The notes under the pieces: generated by a model | Seen by the model: only the letters and a program-made list of their open reading frames with translations | What the model was told of the DNA's origin: nothing | The model's database searches: none | Shown here: positions 50,904 through 56,793 of the stretch, piece after piece | Layout of the letters: each line of letters starts with the position of its first letter | Numbering within the stretch: the stretch's first letter is position 1 | Position numbers and translations under genes: made by a program | Source: Hoylesella buccalis ATCC 35310 | GTDB lineage: Bacteria; Bacteroidota; Bacteroidia; Bacteroidales; Bacteroidaceae | Assembly: GCF_000177075.1 (NCBI RefSeq) | Contig: NZ_ADEG01000031.1 | Coordinates: 1 to 64,000, forward strand | Length of the DNA: 64,000 nucleotides | Direction of reading: 5' to 3'

Positions 50904-51596
50904 CTACCATTCAATAATTACGTTGAATGTTCCACCCAGGGGCGTTCCACTGTACTTTCCAAAGCCCGGAACGTACCAAGGATGACCCGCTTCGTTCTTG
51001 GTATTGGCAAGACGTCGCTTGTAACGAACGCTCCATCCCAAACGGAAAGGTCCCCAGATTTTGGCATCTACACCTACAACCCCTTCCATCCAATGAAACT
51101 GGTTGTCGATGTCTGTCAGGTCAAAGGGAATCTGTGTCTTCCAAACGGGGTCTTGAAGGCCCGGATGTGTTACCGAGTATTTGAACTTGCTGTAACCATA
51201 TCGCACGCCAACATACAGGCGATAGTCGTCGTTTTTGTTCTTCATCATGTTGAAGTCAACGCCTATTCTTCCGTATGGAGCTTTCGAAGTGTAATGCAAG
51301 TGCGTGCTCGGATCCTCGCTGTCGGCTTGACCATAACCCAATTCGACAATGGGGAAGTATTTGTTGCGCAGGCTTACTCTTGCGGCTACTTCATACTGTC
51401 CGTAGTCGGAAAACTGCATTTGTGCGAGTCCCACCAGGTCTCCAGAAACGGCAACGTGTCTGAAAAAGGACAGCGTATCCTTGGGTTGGATGACGATGGC
51501 CTTGTGCCTTTGTGCCATAACGGCCACTTGTGTCACGAGCAAGAGGCTAATGCAGATAGCTCTTGAAATAGATATAGAAATGTGCTTTTGTAGCAT
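50904..51596 (-). CDS. DUF6048-like outer-membrane barrel protein
   Basis: A 230-residue protein with a signal peptide (about 1-29, ending VAVMAQ). Strands such as YGQYEVAARVSLRNKYFPIV, KAPYGRIGVDFNMMKNKND and YRLYVGVRYGYSKFKYSV, and a C-terminal GGTFNVIIEW, suggest a barrel. It resembles the DUF6048 family that often follows DUF6452 proteins in Bacteroidales; I am only moderately sure of that number. Its start overlaps the preceding lipoprotein gene by 50 bp, and the signal peptide rules out a much later start. Confidence 0.7.
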   Translation of the reverse strand: MLQKHISISISRAICISLLLVTQVAVMAQRHKAIVIQPKDTLSFFRHVAVSGDLVGLAQMQFSDYGQYEVAARVSLRNKYFPIVELGYGQADSEDPSTHLHYTSKAPYGRIGVDFNMMKNKNDDYRLYVGVRYGYSKFKYSVTHPGLQDPVWKTQIPFDLTDIDNQFHWMEGVVGVDAKIWGPFRLGWSVRYKRRLANTKNEAGHPWYVPGFGKYSGTPLGGTFNVIIEW

Positions 51597-52026
51597 CGTA
51601 GTTCACGTTTTCATTGTGTATGACCACAGAGTCGATGGTATGTTTGGTGTAATCCACACGCTTAATTTGATGGAAGAAAGCCGGTGGACAGTCAACCGAC
51701 TCGAAATGTGGATGATCTTCCTTGGTAATGCGCAGCGTATCGATGAAACTTTTGTTCTGCTGAGTGGTCATCTTGAAGTAAAGAATGTCCTCGGGTTGCG
51801 TATAACTCATAGGCAGTAGGAAGCTGTCGATGCCGATTGCCTTGTTCAGCAGCACCGTATCACCGTTCGTAGTGCGTGGAGTGGTGATGGTAAGCGTGTC
51901 TTGCAGTTTGGCCACATCACCTTTGAGCTTGTACGAAGTGGTCACCGTGTTGTTCAGCGGACAATCGATTGTAGAGCACGAGGTGATGGCCAGCACCATC
52001 AAAATAATGTCAATTATTTTTCGCAT
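51547..52026 (-). CDS. DUF6452-like small lipoprotein
   Basis: A 159-residue protein with lipobox LAITSCSTID (lipidated Cys about 17). The mature part is beta-rich (TSYKLKGDVAKLQDTLTITT, FKMTTQQNKSFIDTLRITK) and keeps Cys in the CPLNNTV and VDCPPAFFH segments, which could pair. I place it in DUF6452 by its overall look and its neighbour. The start overlaps the GT2 gene by 13 bp, and its 3' end overlaps the barrel gene by 50 bp, so three genes are tightly coupled. Function unknown. Confidence 0.7.
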   Translation of the reverse strand: MRKIIDIILMVLAITSCSTIDCPLNNTVTTSYKLKGDVAKLQDTLTITTPRTTNGDTVLLNKAIGIDSFLLPMSYTQPEDILYFKMTTQQNKSFIDTLRITKEDHPHFESVDCPPAFFHQIKRVDYTKHTIDSVVIHNENVNYDATKAHFYIYFKSYLH

Positions 52027-52976
52027 CGTATGGTCTTTTCTATCTGGTAATCGTTCCTGCCGGGGTTAGAGCGGCTGATGAGGTCGCCTAAGAAGCCCGC
52101 TAAGAACAGTTGGGTACCGATGAGCATGGTGGTAAGGGCGATGAAAAAGTAGGGCGAGTCGGTGATCAAACGCATCGGAATGCCGTTCGACAGGGCGTAA
52201 ACCTTCTCTGCTCCGAGGATAATCACGGCAATCAATCCCACCAAAAACATCAGCGAACCGAGGAAACCGAAAACATGCATCGGCTTTTTGCCGAAGTTTG
52301 ACAAGAACCAAAGGGTGATGAGGTCGAGGTAACCGTTGAAGAATCGGTTGAAACCAAACTTGGATGTACCGTATTTTCGCGCCTGGTGATGTACCACCTT
52401 CTCACCAATTTTATCGAAACCAGCACTCTTTGCCAGGTAGGGAATGTAGCGATGCATCTCGCCATACACCTCAATGTTCTTCACAACTTCCCGCCTGTAG
52501 GCCTTCAGTCCACAGTTGAAGTCGTGCAAGTTCTTGATGCCGCTAATCTTGCGGGCCGTGGCGTTGAAGAGTTTGGTAGGAAGTGTCTTGCTCAATGGGT
52601 CGTAACGTTTTTGCTTATAACCCGATACCAAGTCGTAGCCATCCACGGTAATCATGCGGTACAGTTCAGGAATTTCGTCTGGAGAGTCTTGCAAGTCGGC
52701 ATCCATGGTGATGACCACGTTGCCTTGGGCCTCCTTGAATCCGCAGTAAAGTGCCGGACTCTTTCCGTAATTACGGCGAAAGCAGATGCCTCGCACATGC
52801 TCTGACTGACTGGCAAGGCGTTGGATGACGTTCCAAGAGTCGTCGGTAGAACCATCGTTTACGAAGATAACTTCGTACGAATAGGCGTTTTGTTGCATGA
52901 CACGCTCAATCCAAGCGTACAGTTCGGGTAGTGATTCTTCCTCGTTGAAAAGAGGGATGACAACGGATATGTCCAT
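52014..52976 (-). CDS. Membrane-anchored family 2 glycosyltransferase (DPM1/GtrB-like)
   Basis: A 320-residue protein. The GT-A domain (about 1-215) starts SVVIPLFNEEESLPELYAW, has the DGSTDDSWNVIQRL motif (about 40) and the DxD-like MDADLQDSPDEIPEL (about 93-107). Two membrane helices follow (about 235-258 and 268-292: PMHVFGFLGSLMFLVGLIAV, then FIALTTMLIGTQLFLAGFLG). This is the GtrB/ArnC/dolichol-phosphate-mannose synthase type, which moves a sugar to undecaprenyl phosphate. The sugar is unknown. The ATG at 52976 is preferred over the longer frame because the promoter lies at 52986. Confidence 0.9.
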   Translation of the reverse strand: MDISVVIPLFNEEESLPELYAWIERVMQQNAYSYEVIFVNDGSTDDSWNVIQRLASQSEHVRGICFRRNYGKSPALYCGFKEAQGNVVITMDADLQDSPDEIPELYRMITVDGYDLVSGYKQKRYDPLSKTLPTKLFNATARKISGIKNLHDFNCGLKAYRREVVKNIEVYGEMHRYIPYLAKSAGFDKIGEKVVHHQARKYGTSKFGFNRFFNGYLDLITLWFLSNFGKKPMHVFGFLGSLMFLVGLIAVIILGAEKVYALSNGIPMRLITDSPYFFIALTTMLIGTQLFLAGFLGDLISRSNPGRNDYQIEKTIRCEK

Positions 52977-52985
52977 AGTATTCTG

Positions 52986-52993
52986 CAAAAATA
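52986..52993 (-). promoter_or_regulatory. Promoter -7 box giving a very short leader for the GT2 gene
   Basis: Read leftward, TATTTTTG. Its end is 9 bp before the ATG at 52976, so the leader would be about 5 bases. Confidence 0.65.
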
Positions 52994-53172
52994 ACCAAGC
53001 ATCTTTCCATCCTGTTGTCCATCTGTTCACTCATTGTGATAGGACTCTTTGGGCAAGTGGGAGCGGATGCTGGATTTGATGTTATGTATAAATTGTTTTT
53101 TATCGTGTGAGAGCATGTGGGCGTTAGCATCAAGACTTTCCGATATTTGTCATGCCGGATGCCGTTGATGCT

Positions 53173-53706
53173 TTATATTCTTGTATGATTTTTCACTCGT
53201 TTCATGCCAATGGCGGCCACGATGACACTCAGAAGGGCGCCAAGCAAGAGGTTTTGCGTCATGAAGACAAAGGCCAGTTCGATGGGTTTCAGCGTGCTCA
53301 TGAGGTCGACTGTCTCCATGGCTTGCTTGATGTCAACGCCGTTTTGCTGATATACGCCCTCCATGGTCTGTAGGGCTTGATGCATAATCTGAACGAAATG
53401 TCCGCCATCCAAGAACTGGAAATACGCTGTTTGAACCAAGGCAAAGAGCAGGGATGCGTAGAAGATGCAGTAGCAACCGTATGTCAATCCTCGCGCAAAG
53501 GATATGACACCATCGAGTGCATAGTTGCGAAACTTGATGAATCGCCATAGCATGAAAGGGGGCGTGGCCAGCATCAGCAGGCCTCCCAATGCACTCTTGG
53601 GCATGTACATCATACTCATGAAACTGGCTGTCCATAACAGTGCCAGCCAAAGTCCGTCAATGCGGGCGAACGCCTTAAGCTGAATCAGTGAGGGTACGTT
53701 AATCAT
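53173..53706 (-). CDS. DUF4199-family membrane protein
   Basis: A 177-residue integral membrane protein with four hydrophobic segments (about residues 20-36, 39-55, 75-98 and 142-168: LLWTASFMSMMYMPKSALGG, FVFMTQNLLLGALLSVIVAA). The DUF4199 family of Bacteroidetes usually sits beside a GT2 gene, as here, but has no proven function. I use the ATG at 53706, since the promoter box at 53715-53722 lies within the longer frame. The gene points toward the GT2 gene, 196 bp away. Confidence 0.75.
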   Translation of the reverse strand: MINVPSLIQLKAFARIDGLWLALLWTASFMSMMYMPKSALGGLLMLATPPFMLWRFIKFRNYALDGVISFARGLTYGCYCIFYASLLFALVQTAYFQFLDGGHFVQIMHQALQTMEGVYQQNGVDIKQAMETVDLMSTLKPIELAFVFMTQNLLLGALLSVIVAAIGMKRVKNHTRI

Positions 53707-53714
53707 ACTATCTG

Positions 53715-53722
53715 CAAAAGTA
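53715..53722 (-). promoter_or_regulatory. Promoter -7 box giving a very short leader for the DUF4199 gene
   Basis: Read leftward, TACTTTTG. It ends 8 bp before the ATG at 53706, for a leader of about 4 bases. Confidence 0.65.
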
Positions 53723-53853
53723 CGCATTTTATCTCATATATATTGTACGTACACGAGAGATTTTATAGGCGGTTCCACGGTATAGACGTTAAAAATTTCC
53801 AATATCTATGCCGTAATAGTCAGCAAAAGTGCGAGCATTGTCGTTCGCAGGGT

Positions 53854-54309
53854 TCATGTTGTTTGACGATGATTGTTTGACAAGGCATCTGTTGACGTGT
53901 TTCCTAATATCTTATCCAGTATGTCAAACACCTCTTCGGGGCGTTCGTAAGCAAAAATGTGATAATACTTGTTGCCCGTGAGCATGGCCGATAGGTGTGT
54001 ACGACTCTTGTCGTAAAGGATGAAACAGGGCTTGTGATGACGTTCTGCGTATGCCAATTCATATCCCACGCCCAAGGAGGGTGAGGTACATTCGGCAATG
54101 ACCAAGTCGCAGCCCCTCAACCACTCTGTGTCCTGAAGGTAGATTTTTTCATCCGCTTCACGACCCTTACTGGTGGTAGACAGTGAGCGGTTGCCGATGT
54201 GTTCGGTGAGAACTTTGTGACTTCTTTGGATGTACTCGATGATTTGTTTGTAGAGGTTGGCATCCTCACGCCCGCCTCGGATGGAACCTGCAAAATAGAT
54301 TTTCTTCAT
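53854..54309 (-). CDS. 2'-deoxynucleoside 5'-phosphate N-hydrolase-like protein (DNPH1/RCL type)
   Basis: A 151-residue protein of the nucleoside 2-deoxyribosyltransferase fold. KIYFAGSIRGGREDANLYKQ (residues about 3-22), KVLTEHIGN, then LVIAECTSPSLGVGYELAYA (about 80-99), with the catalytic Glu in GVGYEL, run closely parallel to eukaryotic DNPH1/RCL. That enzyme hydrolyses the base from deoxynucleoside monophosphates. A plain deoxyribosyltransferase is the alternative. The start is the ATG at 54309, which suits the promoter at 54335. Confidence 0.82.
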   Translation of the reverse strand: MKKIYFAGSIRGGREDANLYKQIIEYIQRSHKVLTEHIGNRSLSTTSKGREADEKIYLQDTEWLRGCDLVIAECTSPSLGVGYELAYAERHHKPCFILYDKSRTHLSAMLTGNKYYHIFAYERPEEVFDILDKILGNTSTDALSNNHRQTT

Positions 54310-54334
54310 GTTTGATTGATATAGGTCGCCTGTG

Positions 54335-54342
54335 CAAATATA
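54335..54342 (-). promoter_or_regulatory. Promoter -7 box for the DNPH1-like gene
   Basis: Read leftward, TATATTTG, 25 bp before the ATG. Confidence 0.7.
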
Positions 54343-54440
54343 ATAAAAAGGAATGAAAGATTGCCATTGCGCGCTTACCTTTATCAAGTAAACCAAGCAT
54401 TCGTGGTCACATTTTTTGCTGGCGTCAGCATCATCTGCCC

Positions 54441-54480
54441 CAAAACAAAAGAGGGTGTATCATCATTCTGATACACCCTC
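54441..54480 (-). terminator. Rho-independent terminator of the 4.5S RNA/tRNA-Thr transcript
   Basis: The perfect 12-bp stem GAGGGTGTATCA/TGATACACCCTC with a 6-base loop is followed, reading leftward, by TTTTGTTTTG. Confidence 0.92.
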
Positions 54481-54501
54481 GTTGATTTCTGAAATAAGTG
54501 A

Positions 54502-54574
54502 GCCTCTTGTCGGATTCGAACCAACGACCCCGAGATTACAAATCACGTGCTCTGGCCAACTGAGCTAAAGAGGC
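54502..54574 (-). tRNA. tRNA-Thr (TGT)
   Basis: Acceptor GCCTCTT/AAGAGGC, anticodon loop TTTGTAA giving TGT (reads ACA), T-arm GTTGG TTCGAAT CCGAC. The anticodon stem CGTGA/TCTCG has one T-T mismatch. CCA is not encoded. It is 4 bp downstream of the 4.5S RNA. Confidence 0.94.
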
Positions 54575-54578
54575 GGGT

Positions 54579-54674
54579 GGGCAAGCTACTCTTATCGCGC
54601 CGCTACAACCTAATACCCTTGCTGCGTTCCCACCCTGGGGGATTCAAAGGGAGCTGGCCGTAAAAGACTTGCCC
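54579..54674 (-). ncRNA. ffs: Signal recognition particle RNA (small 4.5S type)
   Basis: The ends GGGCAAG and CTTGCCC pair, and the apical part holds the conserved SRP54-binding region (CCAGGGTGGGAACGCAGCAA) with GGAA in the loop. About 96 nt, a hairpin without an Alu domain, as in most Gram-negative bacteria. It sits directly upstream of tRNA-Thr in the same transcript. Precise ends are approximate. Confidence 0.88.
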
Positions 54675-54689
54675 GTTTCTTAGCGGTTG

Positions 54690-54697
54690 CAAAGGTA
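54690..54697 (-). promoter_or_regulatory. Promoter -7 box for the 4.5S RNA/tRNA-Thr transcript
   Basis: Read leftward, TACCTTTG, 15 bp before the expected 5' end of the RNA. Confidence 0.75.
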
Positions 54698-54792
54698 AGA
54701 AAAAGAATTGATTGACACAAGAAATGTGCAAAAAATATGTTGAGGTAGGTTCAATTTCCATATACAATTACGTTTGCAAAAGTGTTGCTTTC

Positions 54793-54880
54793 CAATCTCA
54801 ATGCCTTTACCCTCCAATCTCAATGACTTTGACCTCCAAACTCTATGACTTTGCCGTCCAATCTCCATGACTTTGGATTT
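54793..54880. repeat. Four-unit 22-bp palindromic array (array F)
   Basis: Cores at 54793, 54815, 54837 and 54859 are CAATCTCAATGCCTTTA, CAATCTCAATGACTTTG, CAAACTCTATGACTTTG and CAATCTCCATGACTTTG, with spacers CCCTC, ACCTC, CCGTC and GATTT. It lies between two promoters. Confidence 0.9.
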
Positions 54881-54905
54881 TAGGCTTTATTCTTTATGTT
54901 ATTTG

Positions 54906-54937
54906 TTTGTTTTTGTAAGATAAAAAACTTATATTTG
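54906..54937 (+). promoter_or_regulatory. Promoter for the glutaredoxin-like gene
   Basis: TTTG (54906-54909) and TATATTTG (54930-54937) are 20 bp apart. The ATG is 76 bp further on. Confidence 0.8.
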
Positions 54938-55013
54938 CATGGTAAGCAAACCTCTTTCAGCAAGTGCTGAAGGTGGTTTTGAAAATGATTTGATGAAATA
55001 AAAAAGTGACGGT

Positions 55014-55310
55014 ATGATTAAGATTTATGGTATGAAGTCGTGTCCCGATTGCGTGGCAGTTGACAAACAGGTGGAAGGTGACAGCAGGTATCAGGTGATT
55101 GACATCGGTGAGCATGTATCGCTGTTGAAAGAGTTTTTGCGCCTACGCGACAACAATCCAGTCTTTGACGAGGCTAAGAAAAAAGGATATGCGGGCATTC
55201 CGTGTTTCGTTTTGGAAGATGGAACGGTGACGCTGAACCCTGAAGAAGCCGGACTGAAGTCGGGAAGGCCTGAACCCACCAGCTGTCGCATTGACGGCTC
55301 TGGCTGTTGA
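55014..55310 (+). CDS. Glutaredoxin-related thioredoxin-fold protein
   Basis: A 98-residue protein that opens with IKIYGMKSCPDCVAVDKQVE (residues 2-21) and so has a CPDC dithiol active site. The cis-Pro region is GYAGIPCFVLEDGTVTLNPE (about 58-77). The CPDC motif, the second Cys after the cis-Pro and a terminal Cys in SGC are notable. It should reduce disulfides or mixed disulfides in the cytoplasm; no partner is known. The promoter at 54906 has both boxes. It is convergent with the DUF2023 gene. Confidence 0.85.
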   Translation: MIKIYGMKSCPDCVAVDKQVEGDSRYQVIDIGEHVSLLKEFLRLRDNNPVFDEAKKKGYAGIPCFVLEDGTVTLNPEEAGLKSGRPEPTSCRIDGSGC

Positions 55311-55434
55311 GCCGGTTTGCGATGCCGCATGAAATTGAAAAAGCCACCTTCACAGGCAGCTTTGACATATTATACAAAAACATTATGAATACTTTATTTA
55401 GCGAACAAGATCTAAAAAAAGTTTATTTTATATT

Positions 55435-55836
55435 TTATGAGGTTTCATGCTTGATAGCGGTGTCGCACCCGGCGCACGTCCCATTACATTTTTTACATTT
55501 GCGTTGACAATACCGTTCGCATTGCAGGCGAATGTCGTAGCCTAACATGGCACCCAGGATGAAATCCTCTTCGGGTGTCAGCTTGTTGAGCGGTTTGTCA
55601 ATCATGTGGCGAACGGCGTCGATGCAAGCTGCTCTGCCAAAAAACAGATTCAGCGTATGGTTACCCGCCGGCTGAATGAAATAGTCGATGTTTTGGTTCT
55701 CCAAACGGTTCACCGCAAATTCCTCGTATTTTTTGTTGAAGGTATAGAGCACCATTTGTCGCACTCCCTTCTTGTACTCATAGATATGGTTCATGAGCAC
55801 CTTCAACTCTCCTGGTATGGTTTCTGCGGTTTTCAT
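55435..55836 (-). CDS. DUF2023-family protein, cysteine-rich
   Basis: A 133-residue soluble protein of a family commonly found beside flavodoxin, as here (40 bp apart). The N-terminal part is alpha/beta (QMVLYTFNKKYEEFAVNRLE, IDYFIQPAGNHTLNLFFGRA) and the C-terminal end carries six closely spaced Cys (CERYCQRKCKKCNGTCAGCD, residues about 108-127), a likely metal or Fe-S site. A redox or electron-transfer role with the flavodoxin is suggested by position only. Confidence 0.87.
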   Translation of the reverse strand: MKTAETIPGELKVLMNHIYEYKKGVRQMVLYTFNKKYEEFAVNRLENQNIDYFIQPAGNHTLNLFFGRAACIDAVRHMIDKPLNKLTPEEDFILGAMLGYDIRLQCERYCQRKCKKCNGTCAGCDTAIKHETS

Positions 55837-55875
55837 GCTTTTCGGGCCAACGGGGTTATGGTTTCTTCATCACGT

Positions 55876-56364
55876 TTACAGACTTCCCTTGATGTCGTTA
55901 ATCCATGCGTCGATGCGTTCATCGGTCTTGTCCTCTTCGTTGAGGTCGTCAAGTGCCAATCCAACGAACTTTCCATCCACCACGGCATCACTGTCATCAA
56001 AGGTGTATCCATCGGTTGATACGGCACCTATGATGTTGGCACCTTCAACGGCTTGATATAGCTCAGACATACCGCTGCAAAATGTGTCACCGTAAGATTC
56101 GCAGTCGCCGCATCCAAACAGGGCTACCGTCTTTCCTGACAGGCCTGCGCCTTTAAGTACCTCAACTCCTTCGTACCAATCGTCCTGCATGTCGCCAGAA
56201 CCCCAAGTGGATGTTCCGAGAATAAGATTGTCGTTGTTGTTTACAATATCAGCTGTGAGGTCGGTTACGTCAACGGCTTCAACACCCAATTTCTTGGCTA
56301 TCTTCTCTGCGATGGCCTGACAGGTTCCTGTCGATGAGCCATATATAACTACTGTTGGTTTCAT
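55876..56364 (-). CDS. fldA: Flavodoxin
   Basis: FMN-binding electron carrier. The 162-residue chain is a long-chain flavodoxin starting KPTVVIYGSSTGTCQAIAEK (the phosphate-binding loop SSTGTCQ), with LILGTSTWGSGDMQDDWYEG (about 54-73, the first FMN-ring aromatic) and ALFGCGDCESYGDTFCSGMS (about 87-106, the Tyr side). The start is the ATG at 56364, with a promoter 42 bp upstream (56406-56413). DUF2023 follows. It could replace ferredoxin under iron limitation. Confidence 0.95.
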   Translation of the reverse strand: MKPTVVIYGSSTGTCQAIAEKIAKKLGVEAVDVTDLTADIVNNNDNLILGTSTWGSGDMQDDWYEGVEVLKGAGLSGKTVALFGCGDCESYGDTFCSGMSELYQAVEGANIIGAVSTDGYTFDDSDAVVDGKFVGLALDDLNEEDKTDERIDAWINDIKGSL

Positions 56365-56405
56365 GATTGTTCTATTTAATTTTACGTTTTTACTTTTGTT
56401 CGATG

Positions 56406-56413
56406 CAAAGGTA
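56406..56413 (-). promoter_or_regulatory. Promoter -7 box for the flavodoxin-DUF2023 operon
   Basis: Read leftward, TACCTTTG, with a leader of about 37 bases. Confidence 0.7.
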
Positions 56414-56469
56414 TGAACAATTTGATGACCCGACAATACCTAAAAATAATGGTTTTTACAAAATACCTA

Positions 56470-56793
56470 TTATTGGGGATGTTTTTGAAACGAAAAGCGA
56501 AGAATTTGTATCAAATGTCGACAAGTGGCTATCGGTGCATAGAATACCATGCGAGGGCCTGCCCAGCGCATCACCTCACGAACCTTTTGGCGCATCTCGG
56601 GTCTGTAACAATGCACGGGACAGTCTTTACATGCGGGCTTTTGCTCGCCAAACTTACATCGTTGCAGTCGTTCACAGGCATAATCGCCCAACTGCCTGTA
56701 CGCTTCGGGTACCTCATTTAAACGTAGGCGATGCCGACAATAGAGGTCTATCATCAACCGGATGGTTTCTTGGTCGCGTTCTATCTTCGTCAT
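56470..56793 (-). CDS. YgbA-like protein (nitrous oxide-stimulated promoter family)
   Basis: A 107-residue protein of the family whose E. coli member YgbA is nitric-oxide-inducible and whose function is not fully known. The central Cys-rich region is CKFGEQKPACKDCPVHCYRP (about residues 46-65, four Cys), followed by EMRQKVREVMRWAGPRMVFY, a strongly conserved family motif. It overlaps the subtilase stop by 4 bp (ATGA), an odd pairing with an exported protease. Confidence 0.9.
   Translation of the reverse strand: MTKIERDQETIRLMIDLYCRHRLRLNEVPEAYRQLGDYACERLQRCKFGEQKPACKDCPVHCYRPEMRQKVREVMRWAGPRMVFYAPIATCRHLIQILRFSFQKHPQ

Larger units (their letters stand above)
54698..55013. other. Intergenic region between 4.5S RNA and the glutaredoxin-like gene
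   Basis: No gene seen. It holds the 22-bp array F and the glutaredoxin-like gene's promoter (54906-54937). Confidence 0.7.
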
